Shown here: positions 44,894 through 56,400 of the stretch, in pieces
Layout: each line of letters opens with the position of its first letter
Position numbering within the stretch: the stretch's first letter is position 1
The notes under the pieces: model-generated
What the model was told of the DNA's origin: nothing
Seen by the model: the letters and a program-made list of their open reading frames with translations, nothing else
Databases searched by the model: none
Source of the DNA: Cryptomeria japonica
Lineage: Eukaryota; Streptophyta; Pinopsida; Cupressales; Cupressaceae
Length of the DNA stretch: 64,000 nucleotides
Direction of reading: 5' to 3'
NCBI RefSeq assembly: GCF_030272615.1
Contig: NC_081409.1
Coordinates: forward strand, 532,868,291 to 532,932,290
Position numbers and translations under genes: made by a program

Positions 44894-47800
44894 TGTAATG
44901 CCCTGCCAGGAAACCCCGAAGGGATTAAGCCATAACTCAAGAATAGAGTGCAATAATTTTTTTTTAAAAAAAGTTACACCACATAAGATACAACAAGATA
45001 TCAAAGATTCAGATTACATAGCAGAAGACATCAACTAACACCTAAAGAGTTTCCCAACGAGATTACTTAAATATCACAATTCACTTAACTCACACAATTA
45101 ATCCAATAAATTGATTATCTTAATAACGAGATAATTCTTAATCAGGATAATTTCTTTCAAAAGATGGAAATATAAATCACAAGCAAGGATTCATTCATTA
45201 AGATCTATTCATAATCTTCATTCAAGCTTTTCATCTAAAATTACAAGCCACACATCTAATATTCTAACACACTAGAATTCCATCATAAACATAGGAGATC
45301 TTTTCAAGCATATTAAATTTCCTTAACAACAACTGAATATATTGCATTACTCTAAGTTACATTCTTTCATATTCCATCTTATTGCATTTTAAAAGATGAT
45401 TACATACATGCATCAACGATAAATCTCATCTAAACCACTTACGCATTTGATCAACATGGCATTCAAGAAGGGACGGAATATAAGCATTTAAAGTTAATTC
45501 CATTTATCCACTTAACCATTCTAACATAAGCTAATCATACATGATGAGGCTGAATAAAGGAAACATAAGAGAATACATCACATAACACCATAATGATCTC
45601 GGAGTTCACCCCTAAAGGGCTACATCTCCGGGTCTGCTCAACTGCAAGACCCCTCTGATAATTAATAAAGTTAAGAATACAAGAGGTTACACCATTACAA
45701 TACGGCCATCAAGGCAAAATACAAACAATATACAAGCGACCCCATCGGTCAATTAATACATAATCGATCTCTGAAAAGGAAAGGATCCAGCTGAACATAA
45801 TCAAGCTAATACAAAGGTCTAGGAGAGCATCCATAAAACTAAGTCATCACCACCCAAGGTCTAACATGAAACCGATACTCACAAGGGCATAAACAAAAGG
45901 ACGACCCACAAAGGTACTCTTAACAGGACAAAACGACCACACACTAGCGAATGTAGGGACAAGTGTCATCACACAACCTGGTATGGTTACCATGGCAAGT
46001 CTTCATAGGTCCCGGCCCCATACACTGGGTTACCCTGGCAACCTAATCCGAGCTTCCGGCCCATCCAAGCCTCATGTGGACCCACACATCCTCTCGTGAT
46101 GACAAGGATGATAGTTTTCCATTTCAGGCCTTCTCACAGCATGTCGAACCTATGATAGCACTCGTCCCATGTGTGAGGCACAATTATCTTACTTAGAGAT
46201 TACTTTCTAATCTACTTAAAGGTTATCACTTATTAGACTCACTTTTGACGGGTTACCCAGCAGCCACTTTGGGTGCGGCCTCCAATCGAAAGCCACTTTC
46301 CCATACGACACTAGACTATACTCGGACGAACTCAAAACCAAGGAATACACATGGTCAGACGAACGGAGTTCAAAAAGGAGAAACAATCATCTGGTCAAAC
46401 ACGACTCAAAAGTGGTCACTTTCTGACGGTACTCTAATTAGAGACCTGACAAACTAAGGTCAACCACGAATCATCATTCGACTCACACAAAGAGGAAATG
46501 ATCAAAATGACACTACCACAATACAACAGTCAACTCAGAACCGAGGACTGAACAGGTACCCCAAATCACGCCATACGACAGGGACCTATCAAACAAAGCA
46601 CTCTTGCCATTTCATAATCAAAAGCGAATACAGAAATTAAACTCGCATAGGCAATAATCAACAGATACAATCTTTCTGAATTGATCTAAACATTAAAAGT
46701 CGATCAAGTTTTCTAAAAGATCTAAATCAGATTACAGTTATCTACCTCATCTAGGAATAGGTTGTTCTTGGTTTTCTAACTCTCTAAGGTCCAAAGCATT
46801 GAACAAACATATAAAGCCATAATGAGTTCTTAAACCAATTCATATTAATCAAATTCAGACAACCATTAATCAAATAAATTAAGATATTTAATCTCCAATC
46901 AAAACGTCATAGACATACTGGTTCAAAACCGTCCTCTATAGTTTCATATTTTCAAGTCTAGATGCATTATACGGATCACGGAAATATAATTATAAAAGAG
47001 AATCTAATGAAGATAATCATTTCCAAAAGCACATCGTTTAAATTCAAATACCCACCGATATATATTTCACTTACTTCTCAATTACTCAAATGATATGTTC
47101 TGGAATAATATTTAACATCATCAATGAGTAATTATAACATATCTCAACAGTTTTCCCAATAACATAATATTCTATTTTGTTTTTAAACAATACTACCTCA
47201 AATAGCCATCTTCCCTAATCAGCTAGAAGGTAAGATATAAATTTATTAGTCCAAGATCAATCAGAATATAATCGATAATATTCAATTGCGAAAATTAACA
47301 GTTTTAGAACTTAATGAGGAAGGGTACATAAGTCATGAAATGAGATTGAATAATGATTAACCTATAAACTCCATTACAAAATTAATCAATACCAAATTAA
47401 CATTTATCATGATATTGCCACCCTAATCCTAATTAAGAAACTAATTAAATCTTAACATTAAAATAATATTTAAAAATATTATATGCACTTTTTGAATAAT
47501 AAAAAAAAATATATTAAAAAAACTATTTTAAACAAAACTATTAAAAAAAAATGCATTTTAAAATGAGGCGAGGGCGGGGCCCACCTCCCAACAGGGACGG
47601 CTGGGCACCCAAACCCTAGCCAAGGGCAAACTCGTGCGGGCGGTGCCACTGCGGTGCCCGCAGGTGCCGTGGCACCCTACGGCCACCGCGGTCCCTGCGG
47701 CCACCGCAGTGAGCCACGGCCGCTGCGGCTGCGAGCGAAAGAGAGGGAAACGCGTGGGGGAGGGGAGGAGGAGCGGGTGGAGCTCCGCTCCCTGCCCTCC

Positions 47801-49229
47801 AACCCCAAACAACTTTAAAACAAAACCCACGCACAGCTCGATAATATACATTTTTTTTTTCTTTTACACAGTTCGGTTTAAAATAAGACAAAATGCATGG
47901 TTCGGTTAAAATGCGTTTAACACAGTGCTATTTAATTTAAAACACAGTCCGAAACTTCCAAAACAAAAACGCCAAAATGAGCTGTATAAATTTCGGATGA
48001 AAATAAGTTCGAGTTTAAAAAGAACTAGGTTTTGGTATCACGTTTTCTTGATGATTTTCGTTCTCTCCAACACAATGGAATTTCAAACCACCCAGAAAGC
48101 ATTGAGGAATAACAAAACCTCAGATAAATCTCCAGCCAAACTCAAAATGGCCAAACAGGGAACTATTTTTTTTTTTTTTAAAACCAAATGGTTAAACAGA
48201 TCCTACCTGATCTCGCATTCCTGGCAAGATCTGCCGAAGAGTCCCAATCTCCAGCTCCCAAATCCTTCCTTCTCCATCCAAAACCCCCCCAAATTTCATC
48301 TCCAAAATATTTTTCCAACCAAAAATTCTCCAAAATGTTCATCCTCCCAAAATTTCCCCAAATTTTGGGTTATATGGAAGAGTTGACCAAAATTCCATCT
48401 TTGGAATTAAAATTTTTATTTAAAAATAATTCTCAAATTTAATTCTTTTCTAACTATAGCAACAAATTGACTTGCTTTTCAATTCAAAATCGATTTTCTC
48501 ATTTAATTCAATTTAGCCTTTCTAATTTGAAAAGCCAACAGAATACAATTAAATCTATAGCCATTAAATACAAAACTTTCTTTTCAATAGCATATACAAA
48601 ATGCATTTAATATTCAAAATTAGTCATTTAATCGAACTTACTCCCAATTTAAAACGAGCAATCCAATATCAATGAAAATCGCATAACGAAATCCCGATTA
48701 ATTTAGTCCATTGATCTCTAATGCACAAATACATATTTAATCAAGATAATTACTAAGGACTAATTAATCAATTTAACCATACACACCAAGCACGCAAATC
48801 GAGAAGGTCAACCAAACAGACGACTCGCAAACCCAAACAAAAAGGGATTACCGACGACGACTGATGATGCTCAGTTGAGCATGACTAAGGTCAACTAGGG
48901 TCTTACGACCACCTAATCCAACTCTAAGGATTTAAAAAGGTACACTCAAACCTGCAAATCCAGGTGAAGACGAACCTCGCACTCATACGGCGTTGTACCT
49001 GAAATCTCCTGCAACCAAGAGTCATACATGCATACATATATAAACTTAATGAAAGCGTTAGCTCAATATTAATACCACGAAATAGGTACACTAAACAACT
49101 AGCATATAACTAGTGTGAAAACCACATCAACAGCTATGCGTTAAATCAACATCTGACTAAACATTATATTAAGATAAACTAACCAAGATTACACCAAGAT
49201 TAGAATTAGATTAGGGTAGGGGTACTACA
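44894..49229 (-). repeat. G 5' LTR
   Basis: 4,336 bp, near-identical to 36822-41156, including the GC-rich island at about 47565-47800. Confidence 0.93.
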
Positions 49230-49234
49230 TAAAG
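49230..49234. repeat. target duplication TAAAG, right copy
   Basis: Second half of the duplication around G. Confidence 0.93.
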
Positions 49235-50497
49235 TCCATAAGGTATACCTATGGGTTAGGAGTATTTTTAGGCATGTGTCTACTCCCATATGACTGTTTA
49301 GTCACCTCAAAAAGTGAGTTTCCTAACATGAGCGAAAATTCAAAATTAGAAGGTGCCATCTAGGTTAGATAACCTTCCTTTTTGATGTGAGATCCTTTTT
49401 CCACTTTCTCTTACTTTTTCCTTTTTCAGTTTTAGTAACCTGTGAGAACTCTCACTGAGGTCTTTTTAGGCAAGGATGAAAGATTTTGTGGGTAATCACC
49501 TACTCTCCATTTTTGGAGATCATGCAATTTTGAAAAGAATAGGTTTTGGGATAGAATTTTGGCAAAGTGTAGGAGGAAGAATTGTGGAATTGGGCTGGTC
49601 ATCCTCAAACTAGTTCTAGCAAACCTTTGGGTGGATTAAAAGTTGGTTCATCTTCTCTCTTTGTTTCTTTTTACGTTGCATGTTTATGTTGGAAAGATTG
49701 CTTGTAAGTAAAAGTTGTTTCTTGTATTTTTCTTTGTGAAAATTATTATGTGACCTATCTATTACTTCTTTTATGCATTTTCTTGTGATTTGGGAGTAAC
49801 CAAGGCCTTCTACTCTTGGGAGAGTAGGATGGTCTTATGGGTGGTAGAAGTTTGACAGCTCTCGAGTGAGAGGCTCTCATTATGAGAGTGAACTCAAGGG
49901 GTGTATATGTGACCCTTGCTACATGGCCCGGTTTATGCATTTGGGGGTCATAAGGGGAGAAAGTATGGCAAGAATGCCTTAGGGGGCATACGGATGTAGG
50001 GTTAATGAAAGTATGATATATCTTTGTTTACCATGAGGTGGCTTTGTGATCTACCATTCTTGCAGTCTCCTCAGGGTATTTGGTCCACTACCACCTATGT
50101 AAAAATGTCACATTTTGTGATGAAGTGTAGCATTGGTTGGGAAAGTGTTTGTTGTATGTTTTTCCCTTGCTCGTTGTGTTTGCATGTGTGTAACCTGTCT
50201 AGGGCTTGGTTCTCCAAGCTCGGGGGTGGCTTCTAGTAAGCCTAGGCTGGGAGGTGAGCACTCCATGGTCAAAACCTTATGATTTATTTGCAGGTTGTTT
50301 GGAAAGAAAAGAAAAAGACAAGCTTGGAAGTTGTTGGTTTTACTTGATTTGCAGAAAAAGATTTGGGAATGGGATATTAAGTTTTAGTTACAGCAATGAA
50401 AAATGAAAGCTATATGTTGTATTTATTTATAAAAGAAATGTATTCATTTGTTTAAAGTCCTCATTTAATAGAGATGAGAGACTAGATGGGTAACCCA
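49235..50497 (+). repeat. F 5' LTR, continued after G
   Basis: The first 24 bases or so (TCCATAAGGTATACCTATGG, then GTTAGG) match the 3' LTR at 63275 onward; after GGGTTAGG near 49258 the two LTRs part. The matching sequence is found in reverse orientation further right (52300-53031), so I read 49259-53031 as an inverted part of the LTR. No gene is seen. The last 127 bases (50371-50497) recur at 51614-51740. Confidence 0.65.
50371..50497 (+). repeat. about 127 bp direct repeat, left copy
   Basis: GATATTAAGTTTTAGTTAC through GATGGGTAACCC matches 51614-51740 with few differences. The two copies bracket a composite of A and B fragments. Confidence 0.8.
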
Positions 50498-51613
50498 TGT
50501 TAGGTCCCGGAGACAACTGAGAGGGGGGGGGGGGTGAATCATTTGTCAAATAAATTCAAACCAAAAACAACTTAACCAACTTAATGCTTAATACTGGTAA
50601 ACCAGTTAAGTATGTCGGTAGATAGTTTTAATAGTTAATTGCTATACTAGTAAAGGTTAATGCATGAAACATAAACAAAAAGTCATCCACAACACATGAC
50701 ACCAATATTTGTACATGGAAACCCTATAAGGGGAAAAACCATGGTGGGAAACCTTACCCACAATCAGATGATAATACTGCAGATAGTAAGTGTACATAAA
50801 TGGGGCAACATGTTTTAAACAACAATCTCTCCCCCTAGGAGCAACATGTTTTATCCAAAGTTTCCACATCAATCTCTCCAAAAGATAATGTATTTTTTCA
50901 TATATATCTCTCCCCCTTTGACATCAAATGCCAAAGTTATAATAAAACCAAGTTCATATACAAAATACCAATCAATTTAATATACCAACTACTCCCCCTG
51001 AGAAGCAGCTTCCTCATCAAAGACCGGAGTAAAAGATTTGTCTTTTAATTCCACCAGTTGAATAGTAGATGCCGGTGAATGCTGCTAGATCTCCAAAGTG
51101 CTAGTGTTTTAGTAGGTGTTGACATCAATGACACCGGTAAAGATGGAAAATCTGATGAAGCAACTTGAAGCAGCTCTCTCAGACTATGATACAGAAAAAT
51201 TGAAAAATATCAAACTAGAAGATGATCTAAAGGCAACTTAGGATATCATTCAGGCACTTCAAGAGAATCTTACTATTGCAAGAAACAAGAGAAGAGAACT
51301 TTGTGAAAAGATGCAAAATGAGAATGATGAAAAAGAATCACTTAATGATATGTTAAGTAAGATGAAACTGGAGAACATAACTACAAAGAATGAGATGCAG
51401 GATATGATTATGAGATTTTGTAAAGAGATTGAAGATAGGAAGAAGAATGAAGAAGAATTGACCAGAAGACTGTGATGCAGCAAATGAGAACACAAGACTT
51501 AGTTATGAAAATGATTTATTAAAGATAGATCTGATGCACACTCAAAATACTAAAGAACAACTATATGATTATTATGTTTTAGCAAATGAGAACACAAGAC
51601 TTAGCTATGGAAA
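50498..51613. mobile_element. composite of A-type LTR pieces and a B-type ORF1 piece
   Basis: Order: the U5 end of an A-type LTR, minus orientation (50498 to about 50805, TGTTAGGTCCC, hairpin 50512-50547); a piece of A-type interior with three polypurine-like runs (about 50830-51060); a piece of A-type U3 (about 51062-51132); then a plus-strand fragment of a B-type ORF1 (51143-51475) and a partly duplicated tail. The joins delete most of the LTR and all of gag-pol. No LTR end is present on the right. Confidence 0.7.
51143..51475 (+). pseudogene. fragment of a B-type ORF1 (coiled coil)
   Basis: From the ATG at 51143 the reading MENLMKQLEAALSDYD follows the start of B ORF1 (MENLRKQLEGALVDYD) closely and goes on through KLKNIKLEDDL, a stop (TAG at 51239), QENLTIARNKRRELCEKM and beyond the point where the B copy shifts frame. 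The zinc-knuckle part is absent. It lies opposite in orientation to the A-type pieces beside it. The conserved start in two separate copies supports the start chosen for B. Confidence 0.75.
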
Positions 51614-51740
51614 TGATTATTATGTTTTAGTTGCAGCAGTGAAAAAGGAAAGCTATATGTTGTATTTATTTGAAAAAGAAATGTATTCATTTGTTTAAAG
51701 TCCTCATTTAATAGAAATGAGAGACTAGATGGGTAACCCC
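51614..51740 (+). repeat. about 127 bp direct repeat, right copy
   Basis: Second copy of 50371-50497. Just before it, the phrase GCAAATGAGAACACAAGACTT occurs at 51482 and again at 51580, so short duplications are nested here. Confidence 0.8.
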
Positions 51741-52490
51741 CCATAGTAATGTTGACTATATTGTATTTTAAATATGCTTTAAAGAAATGCATTATTTTTA
51801 TTAAGCTATTACTGCAAAAATGAAATGTTTATTTTTGGATTAAGTTCCTATAGTTATTGAAATAATATTTGTTGTATACATGTTATTTTGAAAATAAAAG
51901 TTCATTTTATCTCCTTATGCATAGTAAAATAATGGAAATGAGTAAAGTAATAAACCTGCATGTTAGTAAGAGAATATTAAGCATTTAGTCCTAATTATTT
52001 ATTTCCAAATACATATCATGGTTTAATAGATTTAACATGTCTATCTCTAAGGTAAATTTAAATGATTTCTGTCTAATATAGTTGCTGCTAAAATTTATTA
52101 AATTCTGTCACTTTATTTATTTGCAGTAAATAAATCTAGAATTAATAATCCATCTCTAAAGTTAGCAAATAGATTTTCAATAGAAAAAGAAATGCTTTAT
52201 TTAAATCTGTTAGTTTTAAAAATCTACTTTAAGTGATTTTAGAAAAATAAATAAATAAATAAACAGATTGTTTAAAGTAAAGAAAAGAAATTTTGCCCTA
52301 TTATCATGCTGTCATTATTTTAATAATTTCTGCATGACTTAAAAAGGTTTAAAAAAAAATATATATATAGATTGCTTAAATATGTATATATATATAAAGA
52401 TATATAAAACTACACATTTTATTTAATAATATTTCTCTGTCTGTGAAACTTCCTTTTAAAAAGAAAAAAGAAAACTTTATAACCACAGAA

Positions 52491-52492
<2 letters not shown>

Positions 52493-52528
<36 letters not shown>

Positions 52529-52585
52529 GTATATGTATATGTATGTATATGTATATATATATATATATGTATATGTATATGTATG

Positions 52586-52617
<32 letters not shown>

Positions 52618-52677
52618 CATACATATACATATACATATATATATATATACATATACATACATATACATATACATATA

Positions 52678-52716
<39 letters not shown>

Positions 52717-52718
52717 TG
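52493..52718. repeat. AT/ATGT microsatellite
   Basis: About 225 bp of (TA)n interspersed with TATG and TACA units. The counterpart in the F 3' LTR is at 63703-63840, reverse orientation and different length. Confidence 0.9.
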
Positions 52719-52774
52719 TATTTTAAATATATAAAAAAAAAAGATCTAAAATTATTTTTTTGAAACAAAAAGGG

Positions 52775-53031
52775 GAGCCTCGCCCCCCCCGCATTGTGGG
52801 CGACAACCCCAGCGGCGGCCGCAGCCACCACTATGGGCCGCAACCCCATCTCGGGGCCGCCTCTATGGGCCGCGACTCACAAGCACGGCTGCGGTCGTCC
52901 CTGCGGGGAGCCCCCATGGTCTCCAACACCGTTGCACCTCCTTCAAAACCTGCAGCCGCCTCTAACCACCTTCGCCTAGCAAGTTCGGCCCTCCTCGCTG
53001 CACAACATAAAAAAAAGACAAAACCCTAACC
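52775..53031. repeat. GC-rich island of F LTR (inverted copy)
   Basis: Sequence rich in CGGCCGC-type words in an AT-rich LTR. It is the reverse complement of 63310-63640. CpG-rich; its frames show no recognisable protein. Confidence 0.75.
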
Positions 53032-53489
53032 GGTTTGGGTTAGGGTAGCTTGAAAGTAATAAGAAAAAAAAAATACAATGGAAGGGTATTTTATAATATA
53101 TTTAATTAGGTCACATGGGGTATTTGTATAATAATGTTTGTTAGAAAATAAATATCCTCATATATAAATATATATGTGTTTAATGAATATATATATATAT
53201 AGTTTAAAATATGAACATATAAATCTAACTTGAGTTTCAATTATTTTATTTAAGCATTCATATTTTATATATGTTTATATAAATATTTAAATATGATGCT
53301 TTAAATTATAAATTATTTTGGAGTTTAATCTTTTAGAAAATTATAATGACTTGGTAAGTTATTTTGGCCATAGGGGATTATTTGTAGTCCACCTAAATTT
53401 AGGCTTGTCAAGATTAAAACTTTATAGGACAATTTTATTTTTTTTCAATAAAAGTGGATTATTCCACTAAACTTTTTTATTAATATTTT

Positions 53490-56400
53490 TTATTTTTTAC
53501 ACAGGATTCAAAGAGCATACCATAGGAAAGAACCCTAGGAAAAAAACCTCCAGTCACAGCTCATAAAATAAACCTATAGTATCTAACGGAACAATTTATA
53601 CACCCCGCCCAAAACCACATACAAAATACGGTCACAACACATATAATATCAGTTTTGCATAGAGCCCATATGACAATTTGCCAAAAAAACCTATCGGATA
53701 ATTTTCAAATGTAGACTCCATAGCTGCTATCAATAGAAGAAGACAAAATTTTCCAAAGCCCTGTGCCAAATCCCATGAGCCAAAAACCTTCCTGCCAAAA
53801 AAGAAAGTATCAAAAAACCTTTGAAAAAACACTATTAGACCATGACCTCGAACTCTTCTCTAGACAACGAACATGAATACTTGAAATGAAAGGGGAAAGC
53901 GTGAATAATTATCATCATAAAATTTTACATCGACGTTACTCAAGAAAATCATATGACTATTGCTGCAAACCTTCCCATACCCTAGAAGGAATTTCCTCAA
54001 AACCCACCTCTCGCTGATTAGCATTGCTATCAATGGCTAAATTTGCCAAATAATCTGCAATCTTATTAACTTCTCTGTAACAATGGGATACCAAGAAAGA
54101 TTCAAACAATTCTAATTTTTGTAAAATGGGATCAAGTATATACTGCAAATTCCAACAATTTGATTTCTTTTTCATAACACATTGAATAATCACCATAAAA
54201 TCACCTTCAATTATTAAGTCCTTAATTTCCAAAGAGATTGCCATATCCAATCCAAAAGACAAAGCATGAAATTCCACATAATTGTTAATTTTAAAACCAA
54301 TAGCATGACACTTAGCTTGAATAAAATTTGCATTGTGATCATAAATTACCATGCCTACCCCAGCCGACCCAGGGTTACCATGAGAGGCTCCATCAAAATT
54401 CAGTTTAAAGTGCCCCTGCGGAGGAGGTTTCCATCTAGCAGAGAATCTCTTACCTATTGCATCATTCTTTCTTAAAATTGAACCATGAGAGGGTAAAATT
54501 GACAACAGCTTCCAAACTATAGTAACTCTACTATCCCAATGCGAAAAAGAAGTAAGATTTTCCAAATTCTTATAAATAAATGACAAAGCAACCTCAGAGA
54601 TTGAAGATTCAATTTTTAATAGAACCTCAGACACAGGAGATCTTGTTTTTTTAATTATATTGTTGTTTCTCTCTAGCCAAACATTCCAAATCACAATAGA
54701 TGGAGATATGATCCAAAGGCATGCATAAAAAGATGAGGCAAACATAAAGGGCCAAGATCTAAAATGGGAAATGAGATCCTTACCAATAACAAAGGATATA
54801 TTTAACTTCTCAAACAACCATTGCCAACATTCATAAGCATAATCACAATGTAGGAACATGTGTGAAGAAGATTCCAAATTTTTGTTACAAAGGACATAAG
54901 GGAAAACATCAGTAATACCAAGCCTATCTAGTCTCATACCTGTAAGGACTCTATCTTGAACTGCCAACCAAGCAAAGGCTCTAGCTTTGGGAAGACAGGC
55001 CAAATGCCAAAACAACTTATAAGGCCAAGAAGACAAATCTTTAGCAACCATAAGAGAGTTGTAACCATCTTTAATAGTGTGCTTACCAGAAACACTATTC
55101 ATCCAAATAAGTTCATCCTCAGAATCATAAAGAAATACAATTCTATCCCCCAAAATCTTTTCAAAATCTAATTTCATGCTTTGATTAACATCTAAGAAAT
55201 CAATCGACTTCCATCTAGCTAGCTTAAGGGGTCCACTAGTCACAATTTCAAAATAATCTGCTACAAAAACACCCCAAAGGGAGGAAAGAATAGTGATCAG
55301 AGGAGACCAATCCCTAATATTCACCAAAGGTGTGTGTCCATTCCATACTTCATCCCAAAATCTGACCTTTTTACCATTATGAACAATCCATGAGAGATGA
55401 GGCAAAATAACTATTCTACATTTACAAAGGAAATTTCAAATAGCAAAACCCGAAGGCAAATTTGAGACTTTAAAAATGTACTCTCTCAGTCCATTATTTA
55501 AATATTTGGCAAACATAATCTGTGCCCATAAGGAGCTAGGCTTGTCATATAATTTCCAAACCAACTTAGCACCTAAGGCTAAATTATGATTCTCTAGACT
55601 CTGAATTCCTGTTCCCCCAAGTTCATTAGGCAAACATACCTTATCCCATGCAACTAAAGGGAGTTTCTTCTTGCCATCTTTATTATTGTTCCAAAGAAAA
55701 TCTCTAAGAGTATCCTGTAAACTAACAATGGCTGCTTTTGGAGACTTCAAAACAAACATGAGATATATGGGAACAACATTCAAAACAGACTTGATGAGAA
55801 CAATTCTACCTGCCAAAGTTAACCATCTATGATTCCATGAGAGAAGTCTTTTAGAAATGACCAAAATAATCTTATCCCAAAAACCAATCTTATCCTGTTT
55901 AACAAAGAAAGGAATCCCAAGGTAAGTACATGAAAGATTTCCAGTCTCAAATCCCCAAAAGGATTGCAACCTATGCTGAACCAGCTGTGATGTATTAAGG
56001 AAAAAAATCTTTGATTTATCACCATTCACTTTCTGACTAGAAAATGATGCATAATTTTGTATTATTCCTTTAATCACTTTTGCCTCAACTAACAAAGCAT
56101 GTCCAAATAATAGAGTATCATCTGTAAAGAGACAATGAGAAATACTTTGGTGAATATTCTGAATCCTTATACCTTTCCAAAGTCCCCCCACTTTAGAAAC
56201 CCTAATAGCCAAACTAAACGTTTCAGCTAGGAGAATAAACAAAAAGGGAGAAAGGGGATCTCCCTATCTCAAACCCCTAGAGGAAGTGAAAAAACCACAA
56301 GGAGAAACATTAATTAAAACCAAGAATCTTGCAGAAGAAATACATGCATGAATCCATTTGACCCAGGCCTTGGAAAAACCTAACTTCTCAAGAACAACAC

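Larger units (their letters stand above)
36822..49229 (-). mobile_element. long-LTR non-coding retrotransposon G (LARD-like)
   Basis: Two direct LTRs of 4,335 and 4,336 bp enclose a 3,737 bp interior. The primer-binding site (44871-44893, minus-strand TTTGGTATCAGATCCC) and the polypurine tract (41157-41171, sense GGGGGGGAGAA) set the orientation as minus. A perfect TAAAG duplication flanks it. No frame over about 85 codons occurs in the interior and none resembles gag or pol. The LTRs differ only by scattered single bases, so it is one of the youngest insertions here. It must have relied on proteins of another element. Confidence 0.9.
51741..53489 (+). repeat. F 5' LTR, continued
   Basis: AT-rich LTR sequence. 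52300-53031 is the reverse complement of 63292-64000 in the 3' LTR (AT microsatellite, then the GC-rich island, then the CCCTAACC edge). After 53031 comes GGTTTGGGTTAGGG and ordinary AT-rich LTR. No coding sequence; the open frames over the microsatellite are compositional. Confidence 0.7.

Noticed and set aside
52376-52849. Long open frames on both strands over the AT microsatellite
   Set aside because: They encode only runs of Tyr, Ile, Met and His from the repeat; both strands and several frames are open at once, so it is composition, not a gene.
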